Assembly: GCA_902486425.1 (NCBI GenBank)
Contig: CABTOK010000009.1
Location: 1 to 64,000, forward strand
Length of the DNA: 64,000 bases
From: UBA11475 sp902486425
Lineage (GTDB): Bacteria; Bacillota; Clostridia; Christensenellales; Borkfalkiaceae
Direction: 5' to 3'
The position numbers were made by a program, and so were the translations under genes. The notes under the pieces are model-generated. The model was not told the origin of the DNA and ran no database searches. It worked only from the letters and a program-made list of their open reading frames with translations. Shown one piece after another: positions 43,401 through 52,515 of the stretch. The stretch's first letter is position 1. Each line of letters begins with the position of its first letter.

Positions 43401-44105
43401 TCAGATAATTGTCCCGAATGTTTCGGGAGAGATGACCGTTTTTAATTTTTCAAGCGCACGCTTTTCTATTCTCGAAACGTACGAGCGTGAAATTTTGAGT
43501 ATCTTCGCGACTTCTCTCTGTACAAAACACCTGCCGTTATACAGTCCGTATCTTAAACAGATTACGGTGAATTCCCGCTTGTTAAGGACTTTCCGCATTT
43601 TTCCCAAGATGGACGTTCTGAGCATCATATTGTCGGCGTTTTTGAATACCGAGTCTTCGTCTTCGGTCAAAACGTCGATGATTTTCAGCGTGTTCCCGTC
43701 CTTATCGGTACCGACTTCGGAATCTAACGAGATTGTTCCGCGGTGCTTTTTATCGGAACGTATCAGCATCAGAATTTCGTTCTCGATACAGCGACCGGCG
43801 AAAGTCGCGAGTCGCACGTTTTTATCGAGGGAATAGGTGTTTATCGCCTTCGCAAGACCGAGACTGCCTACGGATAAAAGATCGTCCGTTTCCGCCGCAC
43901 CCTTATACTTTTTTACGACGTGGGCGACAAGGCGCATGTTGTGTTCGAGAAGCTTTTCCTTGGCGGCTTTGTCGCCTGCTTTCGCTTTCAGTATAAGTTC
44001 TTTTTCTTCTTTTTCCGAGAGAGGCTTTTTAAAAGAACTGCCGGTCAGTACCGATCCGGTAAAAAATATTATCTTGCTTAAAAAGTATAAAAGTTTTTCT
44101 AACAT
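43401..44105 (-). CDS. sigK: Sporulation sigma factor K
   Basis: The late mother-cell sigma factor of sporulation. The 234 residues include an N-terminal hydrophobic pro-region (LLYFLSKIIFFTGSVLTGSSFKKPLS), removed in B. subtilis by the membrane protease SpoIVFB, region 2 (NMRLVAHVVKKY, DDLLSVGSLGLAKAI) and the region 4 helix-turn-helix (VQREVAKILKISRSYVSRIEKRA). The gene is intact: no skin element splits it, unlike B. subtilis and C. difficile. Monocistronic. Confidence 0.95.
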   Translation of the reverse strand: MLEKLLYFLSKIIFFTGSVLTGSSFKKPLSEKEEKELILKAKAGDKAAKEKLLEHNMRLVAHVVKKYKGAAETDDLLSVGSLGLAKAINTYSLDKNVRLATFAGRCIENEILMLIRSDKKHRGTISLDSEVGTDKDGNTLKIIDVLTEDEDSVFKNADNMMLRTSILGKMRKVLNKREFTVICLRYGLYNGRCFVQREVAKILKISRSYVSRIEKRALEKLKTVISPETFGTII

Positions 44106-44288
44106 TTTTGCTCCTTATAAGTAGTTAAAAATTTTGCAACCCGAAATTTTTGCGTTGCGGTTTATTAAAACTTATGAAAAAGAACGCCGTTTTATATCGG
44201 ATTTTGTCGTGAAAACTTTTTTATGCCGAAATAACGTGCAGTAGTAAAAGAGCTTTACTTTTTTGCCGTAAAATCGTAAAATTATGGT

Positions 44289-44987
44289 ATGACAAGAGAA
44301 AATAACAAAAAAAACGAAATAAAAGACAAAACCGTGAAATATTTTGCGGTATTCGATCTCGACGGAACCATTCTGAATACGGCCGAAGATCTTGCCGACG
44401 CAGTGAACTACGGTCTTAAAAGAAACGGGCTTGAAACGTATTCTACCGAAGAAGTTTTAAAAATGGTCGGCAACGGGGTGAAAAATCTCGTTTTAAGAGC
44501 TATCGGCGATAAGAAAGAACTGTTTGACGCATGCTTCAAGGACTTTAAAGAATATTATTCCGCTCATTATGCGGTAAAAACTTATGCTTATAATGGTGTT
44601 AAGGAAGCGCTTTTATCGCTTAAAAACAGCGGTGTTACATTAGGCGTTTTATCGAATAAATACGACGCTGCAGTGAAAGACCTTGCCGAAATTTATTACG
44701 GAGGTATTTTCGATTTTGTTTCCGGCGAGAAAGAAGGAACGCCGCGTAAACCCGATCCGACTTCTCTTAACGATATGATAAGACTTTGCGGAGCCGAAAA
44801 GAAACATACCGTATATATAGGCGATTCGGACGTAGACGTAAAAACGGCGGATAACGCCGGGGTAAAGTGCGTTTCGGTTACGTGGGGTTTCAGAAGCAAA
44901 AACTTTATAAAAGAAAACGGCGGTTACGACTTTGCCGATACGCCGGAAGAAATGGCAGCAAAAATCAAAGCAGATTCCGGACTATGA
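44289..44987 (+). CDS. HAD-family hydrolase, phosphoglycolate phosphatase type
   Basis: A haloacid dehalogenase-fold phosphatase (232 residues). Motif I FDLDGTILNT (about residue 21), motif II VLSNK, motif III lysine in GTPRKPDP, and motif IV GDSDVDVKTADNAG are intact, with a helical cap between I and II as in Gph or PpaX. The substrate is not determined; phosphoglycolate or pyrophosphate are family options. An 18-residue hydrophilic N-terminus precedes the domain, so the true start could be slightly downstream. Confidence 0.88.
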   Translation: MTRENNKKNEIKDKTVKYFAVFDLDGTILNTAEDLADAVNYGLKRNGLETYSTEEVLKMVGNGVKNLVLRAIGDKKELFDACFKDFKEYYSAHYAVKTYAYNGVKEALLSLKNSGVTLGVLSNKYDAAVKDLAEIYYGGIFDFVSGEKEGTPRKPDPTSLNDMIRLCGAEKKHTVYIGDSDVDVKTADNAGVKCVSVTWGFRSKNFIKENGGYDFADTPEEMAAKIKADSGL

Positions 44988-45043
44988 TAAAAATTTCAGG
45001 ACTATGATGAAAGTTCCGAAAAGAGCGATAACTTAAAAACGGA

Positions 45044-45072
45044 AAAAAAGACCTTTGTAAAAGGTCTTTTTT
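45044..45072. terminator. Bidirectional terminator between HAD phosphatase and PRT
   Basis: AAAAAAGACCTTT pairs with AAGGTCTTTTTT around GTAA, between converging genes. Confidence 0.8.
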
Positions 45073-45110
45073 GGTTTTAAATTAAATATGTTATTATCGT
45101 AAAACGAGAA

Positions 45111-45653
45111 TTATAAAAGGGGAATGGTCGCAAGGTAAACCACGTCCGGTCTGTTAGCCGCGTCGCCTTCCGCAAGAACGAAGCCTTTTTTATAGATTTC
45201 GCCGCCGGCTTTTATAACGAGATCTTCAAGTCCGAGAAGAGAAGCTCCCGTAGAAACTACGTCGTCGACTATGCCGACTTTTTTGCCCTTTATAAGGTCC
45301 ATATCGTGTTTGCTTAAATAAAGTCTCTGTTCTTTGCCGGTCGTTATCGAAGAACCGTACGCAACGTCGATGCCGTCCTGCATGTATAATTTTTTGGATT
45401 TTCTCGCAACGGCGTAGAAGGGCATGCCGAGTTCTCTCGCGGTAACGTGAGTGAGCTGAAGACCTTTCGATTCCGCCGTAATCAAAACGTCGCAGCCGGT
45501 CATGAGTTTAGCAAGTTCTTTGCCGCAATGTTCGGTAAGAACCTGATTGCCGTGAAGGTTGAAAAATGCGATGTTGATTCCGCTGGGAAGGGGAAGTATG
45601 GGAAGTTCCGCTTCCATACCTTTGATGTTGACTTTGAAAACTTTATCCGACAT
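45111..45653 (-). CDS. Purine phosphoribosyltransferase (adenine/xanthine type)
   Basis: A type I phosphoribosyltransferase of 180 residues that should convert a free purine base and PRPP to the nucleotide. The PRPP loop is KVGIVDDVVSTGASL (about residue 123), and VLITAESKGLQLTHVTARELG in the first half resembles the Apt/Xpt group. With the purine permease at 39249 it would form a salvage route. I cannot tell adenine from xanthine specificity. CGGAGGA precedes the ATG; no purine riboswitch is visible in its leader. Confidence 0.85.
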   Translation of the reverse strand: MSDKVFKVNIKGMEAELPILPLPSGINIAFFNLHGNQVLTEHCGKELAKLMTGCDVLITAESKGLQLTHVTARELGMPFYAVARKSKKLYMQDGIDVAYGSSITTGKEQRLYLSKHDMDLIKGKKVGIVDDVVSTGASLLGLEDLVIKAGGEIYKKGFVLAEGDAANRPDVVYLATIPLL

Positions 45654-45712
45654 GGTAAATCCTCCGTTTGTCGTTTATTGTCATATGTTGTTCCGTATCG
45701 AAACACCATAAT

Positions 45713-45741
45713 ATTTTAGCACACTTTATTGTATTTTGCAA
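45713..45741 (-). promoter_or_regulatory. Promoter of the phosphoribosyltransferase gene
   Basis: On the minus strand TTGCAA (45741-45736), 17 nt and TAAAAT (45718-45713), 60 bases before the start codon. Confidence 0.6.
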
Positions 45742-45859
45742 TACATAATGCAGAAAGAAACGACATAATTTTAAATATATTCCGTCCCTCGTCAGCATTT
45801 TTATATTTTTATATAATGCTCGGACAGAAGGCGGCGGATAAAAAACTTTTGGGGGAAAT

Positions 45860-48520
45860 ATGGATTTTATATCGGAAAAAAGGGAAGAAGTATTAAAAAA
45901 GTTTTCTTCCTTTCCCGACGGCATAGACGAACAAAAAGTTTTAAAGTCGCGCGAATCGTTCGGCGAAAACGTTCTCGAAAAACCTAAAAAAAAGAGTTTT
46001 ATAAAAAGGCTTTTGTCCGCTTTGTCCGAGCCTATGATGCTTATACTTCTCGTATCTGCGGCGATAACGCTCGGGATAAATCTCGGCAAGTATTTTAAAT
46101 GCGGCGAAGCCGATTTTTCGGAATTTTTCGGAATAATTTTTGCAGTGGGGCTTTCGGTTTCGATAACCCTTATCATGGAAAGCAGTTCTCAAAAAGCCTT
46201 CGATGCGCTTAAAAAGTCTTATCGGAATGTTTTCGTCAAGGTCAGAAGAAACGGTAAAATTTTAAAAATACCGCAGTCCGAAATTGTCTGCGGCGACATA
46301 GTTATAATTTCATCCGGAGATAAGGTGACGGCCGACGGAAGACTGCTAAAATCCGATTCGCTGTCGCTCGACGAATCGGCGCTTACGGGGGAAAGTTCTC
46401 CCGTACAAAAGGACGCTGAAGCCGTTCTTAACGAAAACGTACATATAGCGGAAGCGAAAAATTATGTATTTTCCGGAACTTTCGTTTCGGGCGGCAGCGG
46501 CGAATATGTGGTTACCGCCGTCGGAGCGAATGCCGAAATAGGAAAAATAGCGAAAGAAATCGGCAAAGAGCGTGAAGAAAAAACACCGCTCTCCGAGAAG
46601 CTGAATTCGCTTTCCAAAACGGTTTCGCTTATAGGCGTGATAGTGTCGGCGTGCATATTTATAGCGGAAGCGATAAAACTCGCCGTTTCGGGAGAATTTA
46701 CCTTTTCCGCCGTGCAGGAAATTTTCGTTTCGTGCATAGTTTTAATTGTCGCCGCCGTGCCGGAAGGTTTGCCGACGATAGTCGCCGTTTCGCTCGCTCT
46801 CAATATGATAAAGCTCTCGGGCGAAAAGGTTCTTATAAAAAAACTCGTTGCGACCGAAACAACAGGCATGGTGAGCGTGATATGTTCGGATAAAACGGGA
46901 ACTCTCACCGAGAATAAGATGAAGGTCGTAAAAATCTGTACGACGACGTTTTGCAAAAACGCCGAAGAAGTAAAAAGCGATATATTGTACGAAAATTTTT
47001 GCATAAATTCGACTGCCGATCTTATTCCGGGCATCGGCTCCGAAATCGGTACCGAAGCCGCCCTTTTAACTCATTATCGCGACGTTACAAAAAAAGATTA
47101 TAAAGTTTTAAGAAACAAATACGGTAAGGTTTCGACGATACCGTTCTCGTCGAAAACGAAGTATATGATGACCGCGGTAAGAACGGACGGCGGCGAAAGA
47201 AGATACCTTAAAGGCGCGCCGGAAGTTATTCTTACCCACTGCGATCTGACGGATTACGAGCTTAAAGCCGTAAAGAAAAATATGGAAGAGTACGAAAAGG
47301 TTTCTTACCGTATTCTTGCCTTTGCCCATCTCGATATTACCGAAACGGAAGATGCTGCGTACAAAAACAAAAAAGAGTTAAAGTACGTTTTCGACGGGTT
47401 TGCGGTTATTGCGGATAAGATACGTAAGGAAGTATTTTCTGCGGTGGAAACGGCTAAAAAAAGCGGCGTGGACGTAAAAATGCTCACGGGCGACAATATC
47501 GTCACGGCGAAAGCTGTCGCGAAGCAGCTGAAAATAATAACTTCGGAAAGTCAGGCGGTGACCGGCGCGGATATAGAAAGGCTCTCTGACAAGGAGCTTA
47601 AAGAAGCGATAAAAGATATAAAAGTCATCGCGAGAAGTACTCCTTCCGTGAAACTTCGGGTGGTAAAGGCGTTAAAAGAGCTCGGCGAAGTAGTTGCGGT
47701 AACAGGCGACGGTATAAACGACGCGCCGGCAATACGGCATGCGGACGTCGGCATTGCGATGGGCGTTTCGGGATCCGAAATAACCAAAGAAGCCGCCGAA
47801 GCCGTGCTTTTGAACGACAGTTTCGAAGGCGTCATAAAAGCGATAGAATTCGGCAGGACGGTACATAAAAACATCAAACGGTTTATAATGTTTCAGCTTT
47901 CGGTAAACGTTTCGGCTCTTATATTCGTTGCGGCTTCGTGCTTGTTCGGACTGAATATGCCGTTCAGCGCGCTGGAGCTGTTGTTTATAAACGTAATTAT
48001 GGACGGACCGCCCGCGATAACGCTTGGACTTTATAAGCCGGACAAAGACATAATGGAAAAACCGCCCGTAAAGAGAAACGCAAAACTCATAGACAAAAGC
48101 ATGTGGATAAGGATAATTCTGCACGGCGTGTATATGGCGGCGGTAACTCTTTTTGAGTACAGGTTCAATTTTCTCAAAGTTCCCGAAAAAGAAATAACCG
48201 CTTGCGTTTTCGTGCTGTTCACTGCGTTTCAGCTGTTCAACGCATTCAACGCCAAGGAACTCGGAAGAACGAGCGTTTTTAAAACCCACGGAAATTATCT
48301 GATGCCGGTAACGTTTTTTATAACCTTTCTGGTACTTGTTTTTGCGGTTACGTTTATTCCGTCGGGCTTCGGAATATGTCCGATGTCCTTTATAAGCTGG
48401 GTAAAAACGGTAGCGACGGGATTTTCGATAATCATTATATCCGAAGTATCGAAGCTCGTTCCGATAAGACGCATCGGAAAATCGAAAAAGGCTTTCCGCA
48501 AAATTACGGCGGTAAAATAA
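45860..48520 (+). CDS. P-type cation-transporting ATPase, calcium type
   Basis: A P2-type ATPase of 886 residues resembling the SERCA/PMCA-like calcium exporters of bacteria. Present are the actuator loop LTGESSPV, the ion-site helix AAVPEGLPT (Glu in PEGLP), the phosphorylated Asp in CSDKTGTLTENKM, the nucleotide-site KGAPE, and VTGDGINDAPAIRHADVGIAMG. About ten helices. It likely pumps calcium out at the expense of ATP, as several sporulation-associated homologues do. A modest ribosome site (GGGGGAAA). The ytxC-like gene follows after 34 bases. Confidence 0.93.
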   Translation: MDFISEKREEVLKKFSSFPDGIDEQKVLKSRESFGENVLEKPKKKSFIKRLLSALSEPMMLILLVSAAITLGINLGKYFKCGEADFSEFFGIIFAVGLSVSITLIMESSSQKAFDALKKSYRNVFVKVRRNGKILKIPQSEIVCGDIVIISSGDKVTADGRLLKSDSLSLDESALTGESSPVQKDAEAVLNENVHIAEAKNYVFSGTFVSGGSGEYVVTAVGANAEIGKIAKEIGKEREEKTPLSEKLNSLSKTVSLIGVIVSACIFIAEAIKLAVSGEFTFSAVQEIFVSCIVLIVAAVPEGLPTIVAVSLALNMIKLSGEKVLIKKLVATETTGMVSVICSDKTGTLTENKMKVVKICTTTFCKNAEEVKSDILYENFCINSTADLIPGIGSEIGTEAALLTHYRDVTKKDYKVLRNKYGKVSTIPFSSKTKYMMTAVRTDGGERRYLKGAPEVILTHCDLTDYELKAVKKNMEEYEKVSYRILAFAHLDITETEDAAYKNKKELKYVFDGFAVIADKIRKEVFSAVETAKKSGVDVKMLTGDNIVTAKAVAKQLKIITSESQAVTGADIERLSDKELKEAIKDIKVIARSTPSVKLRVVKALKELGEVVAVTGDGINDAPAIRHADVGIAMGVSGSEITKEAAEAVLLNDSFEGVIKAIEFGRTVHKNIKRFIMFQLSVNVSALIFVAASCLFGLNMPFSALELLFINVIMDGPPAITLGLYKPDKDIMEKPPVKRNAKLIDKSMWIRIILHGVYMAAVTLFEYRFNFLKVPEKEITACVFVLFTAFQLFNAFNAKELGRTSVFKTHGNYLMPVTFFITFLVLVFAVTFIPSGFGICPMSFISWVKTVATGFSIIIISEVSKLVPIRRIGKSKKAFRKITAVK

Positions 48521-48554
48521 ATAATTATTATTTTAATAGGCAAAATATCTTAAA

Positions 48555-49256
48555 ATGATCAGAATATCCGAAAAACTTTCGAACTTAAATTTTTTAGAAT
48601 ATATAAAAAGCACGCTTTCGGAAGCGTTCAGTATGACTTGTATCGCCGAAATCGTGTCGTCCGACAGCGAAAGATGTTATCTTACCGTGAACGAAAAACC
48701 TATGTATACGTCTCTCGTAATCGGCGAAATATTATCTAAAATAGCGGACGTCATAACGATAGGCTATAAGTATTCGTTTTTATCGAAAATGGTAAAATGC
48801 TCCGGGCTGAAGCTCTCGGAAAACGAATTGTTTTTAACCGGAGTAATCGCCGCGGATTATCCGGACGACAAAGAGTACGTATTAAAAAAGCTCGAAGGTT
48901 TTACGGACGTCGCAATAGACGGCTTTTATAATTTCAGGATAAAAAATCTCAGAAAAAAGTGGGAAGAAGTCTCCGCTATGCTTCCGAAAACTTTCGAAAA
49001 GGAAGATCTTACCGAATTTTTTTCTTACATGCAGGCGGAGTCGGATAAAAAAGTATATCTCGATAAAAATTCGCTTTACGACGAACATTTCAAAAAACTC
49101 GACTTATCTACGCTTTTATCGGCGGAAGGCGACATTATAAAAGAGATTATTTTATCGAATCCCGCCGAAATCATAGTTAAAAGAAATTCGTTCTGCGGCG
49201 AAACCGAACTATCCGGAATAAAAGAATATTACGGCAAATGCGTAAGATTTGCTTAA
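48555..49256 (+). CDS. ytxC: YtxC-like sporulation protein
   Basis: A 233-residue protein that I assign to the YtxC family by two signs: the segment DGFYNFRIKNLRKKWEEV, the most conserved part of YtxC (GFINFR-type text before a helical region), and its place directly before a threonyl-tRNA synthetase-like gene, as ytxC precedes thrS in B. subtilis. YtxC is annotated as a putative sporulation protein of unknown activity. The N-terminal half (about 1-100) is less typical. No signal or transmembrane segment. Confidence 0.72.
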   Translation: MIRISEKLSNLNFLEYIKSTLSEAFSMTCIAEIVSSDSERCYLTVNEKPMYTSLVIGEILSKIADVITIGYKYSFLSKMVKCSGLKLSENELFLTGVIAADYPDDKEYVLKKLEGFTDVAIDGFYNFRIKNLRKKWEEVSAMLPKTFEKEDLTEFFSYMQAESDKKVYLDKNSLYDEHFKKLDLSTLLSAEGDIIKEIILSNPAEIIVKRNSFCGETELSGIKEYYGKCVRFA

Positions 49257-49367
49257 AAATTCAATGAAGCGGATAAAAACCGCGAGACGCTTAAAAAATA
49301 TCCGATACGCATCAAAAAAATTTTGACCACTATATCTTGGGTAGAGGTAAAATAAAAAAAATTTCTC

Positions 49368-49396
49368 TTGACTTTTTTCTTATAAATAAGTAGTAT
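49368..49396 (+). promoter_or_regulatory. Promoter of the ThrRS-like gene
   Basis: TTGACT (49368-49373), 17 nt, TAGTAT (49391-49396), 37 bases before the start codon. The leader is far too short for a T-box, which controls many Firmicute thrS genes. Confidence 0.7.
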
Positions 49397-49432
49397 TTAT
49401 AAGCCGCTTAAACGCGGAAAGGAAAAAGTTAA

Positions 49433-51364
49433 ATGATCGTAACGCTTGAAAGAGGGGTAAAAAAAGAATTGACGAGCGGTCTTACCGCAGCCGAAGTTCT
49501 TCATAAAGCGTACCTGTATCCGGACGGAACCGAAGGCAGATACGATAAAACCGCCGTCGCCGTAAACATCGGCGGCGATATTTTACCGCTTTCATTTAAA
49601 ATAGACGATGATTGCGAACTTTTGCCCGTAACGTTAAAAGACGAAGCAGGCATGAAGGTTTACCGCCATACGCTTTCGCATATTTTAGCGCACGCGGTGA
49701 AAACCATTTTCCCGACGAGTAAGTGCGCCGGCGGCGACGATACCGAAAACGGGTTTTATTACGATTTCGATTTCAACACGCCGATAAACGAAGACGATCT
49801 TGTAAAAATAGAAAACGAAATGCTTGCGGTTATACGAGCGGATCTTCCTATCGAGAGATTTATGCTTTCTGAGGAAGAAGCAGTTACCCTGATGCGTAAC
49901 TTTTCGGAACCGTACGTTACGCAGAAAATAGAAGAGTGCGGAAAAGAATACGTTTCGTTTTACAAGCAGGGCGATTTTATAGACGCATGCCTTAACGTTC
50001 ATCTTCCGTCCACGGGCAGAATAAAAGCCTTTAAGCTGACGGGAATATCGGGCGCGTACTGGAACGGAAAAGCGACGAACAAAATGCTTACGAGAATTTC
50101 GGGCGTGGCGTTCGAAAAAAGGTCCGAACTTGAAAGCTTTTTGAAAAGTCTCGAAACGGCTAAAACGATTCAGCATAACGTTTCGGGAAGACGTCTCGGC
50201 TATTTTACAGACATTCCGGGAGCGGGAAGAGGACTCCCCGTGATACTCCCGAAGGGCGCGATGGCGATAAGAGAGATGAAACGCTTTGTCGAAGACGAAG
50301 AATTCAAACGCGGATTCGTTCCCGTTCTTACCCCCGTCATGGCAAAGGCGGAATATCTTAAATCGAGCGGAAAAATAAGCGACCGCTTTACCGTCGGCGA
50401 CGACAGAAAGGCTAAAGATGCTTACGCGCTTAAAAGCAACGCTTCGCCGTTTGTTTTTTCGGCTTTTACCGAAAGACAGAGAAGCTATCGCGAACTCCCG
50501 TTCAGGATTTCCGAAACGGCGACGGTATTCAAAAACGTTCCGTGCGGAAAGGCTCACGGGCTTACCGTTTTAAGACAGCTTACCGCGAGCGAAGAATATA
50601 TAATATTTAAAAATTCCGATGCCGAAAGGGTAGTGGGCGAGTCGCTGGACTTTATAAGAACGGTTTTAAGAGAGCTGCGTTTAGACGACGCATGCGTTAC
50701 CGTCTCCAGTCTCGGCGAAGGCAGACGGCAGAGATATTACGGAACTTCGAAGGACTGGAACGCGGCTACCGCTTTATATAAAAAAGTTCTGACAGAGAGG
50801 GGAATAAACTTTACGGACGATATCGAATCGACTTCGCCTTTCGGACCGGGAATAGACTTTTTCGTAAAAGACGTTTTCGGCAAAAAGGTGTTCCTGTCGT
50901 TTTTGAGATACGATTTCGGCTCGGCTAAAAAGTTGAAGCTCGGCTTTGTTGATTCGGACGGCGAAAAAAAGACTCCGTCTGTTATATATATGAGCGCAGC
51001 GGGTTGTTACGAAAGGGTTCTCGCGATGCTTATCGAAAAAAACGAAGGCGTTCTGCCCGTAAGATTCGCGCCCGTTCAGGTTAAAGTTTTAAGCGTTTCG
51101 GACAAGGTTTCGGACTATGCGGAAACGGTGAAGAATAAGTTTTTAAGTCTCGGCGTCAGGGCTGCGATCGACAATTCTTCGTCAAAGCTCTCGAAAAAGC
51201 TAAAAAACGCTTACGGCGACCCCGTTCCTTTTATTGCAGTAGTAGGCGAAACGGAAGAAAAATCCAGAATCGTTTCGCTTAAAAAACTCTGTTTTAAGGG
51301 AGAAGAAGAAATAACCGAAGAATTACCCGTCGAAAGTGCGGCGGAGCTTATACTGCGTTCCTAA
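49433..51364 (+). CDS. Threonyl-tRNA synthetase-like protein with degenerate catalytic core and intact editing site
   Basis: The 643 residues have the full ThrRS layout: TGS (1-62), editing domain (about 65-225), class II catalytic core (about 245-535), anticodon-binding domain (about 540-643, FAPVQVKVL). The editing site is complete: His79 and His83 (HTLSH), Cys186 and His190 (CLNVH). The core is not: against E. coli ThrRS the zinc ligands Cys334, His385 and His511 align with Ala337, Tyr389 and Tyr519; motif-2 Arg363 is Lys367 and Glu365 is Val369; motif-3 Arg520 remains (Arg528). Threonine activation looks unlikely. It may edit mischarged tRNA-Thr or regulate. I expect a canonical thrS elsewhere. 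AAAGGAAAAAG precedes the ATG. Confidence 0.85.
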   Translation: MIVTLERGVKKELTSGLTAAEVLHKAYLYPDGTEGRYDKTAVAVNIGGDILPLSFKIDDDCELLPVTLKDEAGMKVYRHTLSHILAHAVKTIFPTSKCAGGDDTENGFYYDFDFNTPINEDDLVKIENEMLAVIRADLPIERFMLSEEEAVTLMRNFSEPYVTQKIEECGKEYVSFYKQGDFIDACLNVHLPSTGRIKAFKLTGISGAYWNGKATNKMLTRISGVAFEKRSELESFLKSLETAKTIQHNVSGRRLGYFTDIPGAGRGLPVILPKGAMAIREMKRFVEDEEFKRGFVPVLTPVMAKAEYLKSSGKISDRFTVGDDRKAKDAYALKSNASPFVFSAFTERQRSYRELPFRISETATVFKNVPCGKAHGLTVLRQLTASEEYIIFKNSDAERVVGESLDFIRTVLRELRLDDACVTVSSLGEGRRQRYYGTSKDWNAATALYKKVLTERGINFTDDIESTSPFGPGIDFFVKDVFGKKVFLSFLRYDFGSAKKLKLGFVDSDGEKKTPSVIYMSAAGCYERVLAMLIEKNEGVLPVRFAPVQVKVLSVSDKVSDYAETVKNKFLSLGVRAAIDNSSSKLSKKLKNAYGDPVPFIAVVGETEEKSRIVSLKKLCFKGEEEITEELPVESAAELILRS

Positions 51365-51376
51365 AATAATGAATAC

Positions 51377-51406
51377 AAAAAAGCCGCGCTTAAACGCGGC
51401 TTTTTA
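51377..51406 (+). terminator. Terminator after the ThrRS-like gene
   Basis: AAAAGCCGCG pairs with CGCGGCTTTTT around CTTAAA. The 165 nt after it are AT-rich without recognisable features until the murB promoter. Confidence 0.85.
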
Positions 51407-51575
51407 AGTGAAAATTTTTAGTCGGACGGTAAATGTGTATAAAAACTTCGTAAAAGTTTCAGGATATTAAACAATTTTCAGGTTTTTTAATATAATAAAC
51501 GGGGTTATTGCGGCGGTAGCGTAATAACCGAAAAATAAAGCCGCATTTTTAAACTTAAAAATGACGGAATAAATC

Positions 51576-51604
51576 TTGATAATTTTACTTTATTATAGTA
51601 AAAT
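51576..51604 (+). promoter_or_regulatory. Promoter of the murB-PHP-whiA operon
   Basis: TTGATA (51576-51581), 17 nt, TAAAAT (51599-51604). The leader contains an imperfect inverted repeat (TTGCCG ... TCGGCAA, 51631-51658) just before the ribosome site. Confidence 0.55.
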
Positions 51605-51671
51605 ATAATAATAAGTATAATATAAGGGGAGTTTGCCGTTATGTTTTACAGTCGGCAAAAAGGAGAAAACG

Positions 51672-52514
51672 GTGAATTTTTCTTCGTTTAATTATACTTA
51701 CGGAAGAGAAATCACTACATATAAGCTTGGCGGAAGATTAAGAGCTTTTTCGCCCGAAAACGAATACGAACTTATAGAAGCGGTCGATTTTTTAAAAAAG
51801 ACCGGAAATGATTTTACTGTAGTCGGCGGCGGGAGCAAAATTTTATTTCCGGACGAAGACACGGACAGATTTATAATAAAAACCGACAAGCTCAAAGGTA
51901 TTTTTATAAAGGGTAACAAAGTAACGTTCGGCGCAGGAGTAACCGTACCCGAGGCGATAAGATTTTGTCTTTACAACGGACTTACGGGAATAGAGTATCT
52001 TGTAAAAATACCAGCGCATATGGGCGGCGTCGCGGCGATGAACGCAGGCGTTTCCGGCAAAAACTTTTCGGATACCGTAAAGTATGTCACAGTGTTAAGA
52101 AACGGCGTCGTTACGGCTGTATTCCCTGAAAAAAGTTGTTATCGGGAACCTTTTATATTGGACGGCGACGTAGTGTTAAATGCGACCTGTATCGTTGAAC
52201 CCGCACCGGAAAAGAAGATAAAAGAGAACCTTTTATACTATATAAACCGCAGAAAGAACCAACCTTTCGGGAGAAATTGCGGCAGCGTTTTCATAAACCC
52301 CGAAGGCGACTTTGCCGGCAGGCTTATCGAAGAAGCGGGACTTAAAGGAACAAGAATCGGCGGAGCATACGTTTCGGACAGACATGCGAATTTTATCGTT
52401 GCGGACGGCGTAAAGTCCGACGACGTGAAAAAGCTTATAGACGTTTGTTACGAAACCGTTTACGAAAGATTCGGAACAGAGCTTAAAAAAGAAGTTAAAA
52501 TAATCGGAGACTGA
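51672..52514 (+). CDS. murB: UDP-N-acetylenolpyruvoylglucosamine reductase
   Basis: An FAD enzyme that makes UDP-N-acetylmuramate for peptidoglycan. The 280 residues show the FAD motif VVGGGSKILF (about residue 50), YLVKIPAHMGGVAAMNAG, and the catalytic serine in GRNCGSVFINP. I chose GTG at 51672, seven bases after AAGGAG; an open frame to 51633 includes the ribosome site itself. The PHP gene follows after one base, whiA after it, so this is the murB-PHP-whiA cluster of Firmicutes without rapZ and yvcK. Confidence 0.94.
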   Translation: MNFSSFNYTYGREITTYKLGGRLRAFSPENEYELIEAVDFLKKTGNDFTVVGGGSKILFPDEDTDRFIIKTDKLKGIFIKGNKVTFGAGVTVPEAIRFCLYNGLTGIEYLVKIPAHMGGVAAMNAGVSGKNFSDTVKYVTVLRNGVVTAVFPEKSCYREPFILDGDVVLNATCIVEPAPEKKIKENLLYYINRRKNQPFGRNCGSVFINPEGDFAGRLIEEAGLKGTRIGGAYVSDRHANFIVADGVKSDDVKKLIDVCYETVYERFGTELKKEVKIIGD

Positions 52515-52515
52515 A

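Noticed and set aside
43401..44105. skin-type interruption of sigK
   Set aside because: The reading frame is continuous and both sigma regions are complete.
49257..49432. T-box leader before the ThrRS-like gene
   Set aside because: The promoter lies only 37 nt before the start codon and no AGGGTGGAACCGCG-type antiterminator is present.
49505..49530. Further copy of the 24-nt motif in the ThrRS-like gene (TACCTGTATCCGG)
   Set aside because: Only the first ten bases match and the 3' ACC is missing at the right distance; it encodes ordinary TGS-domain sequence.
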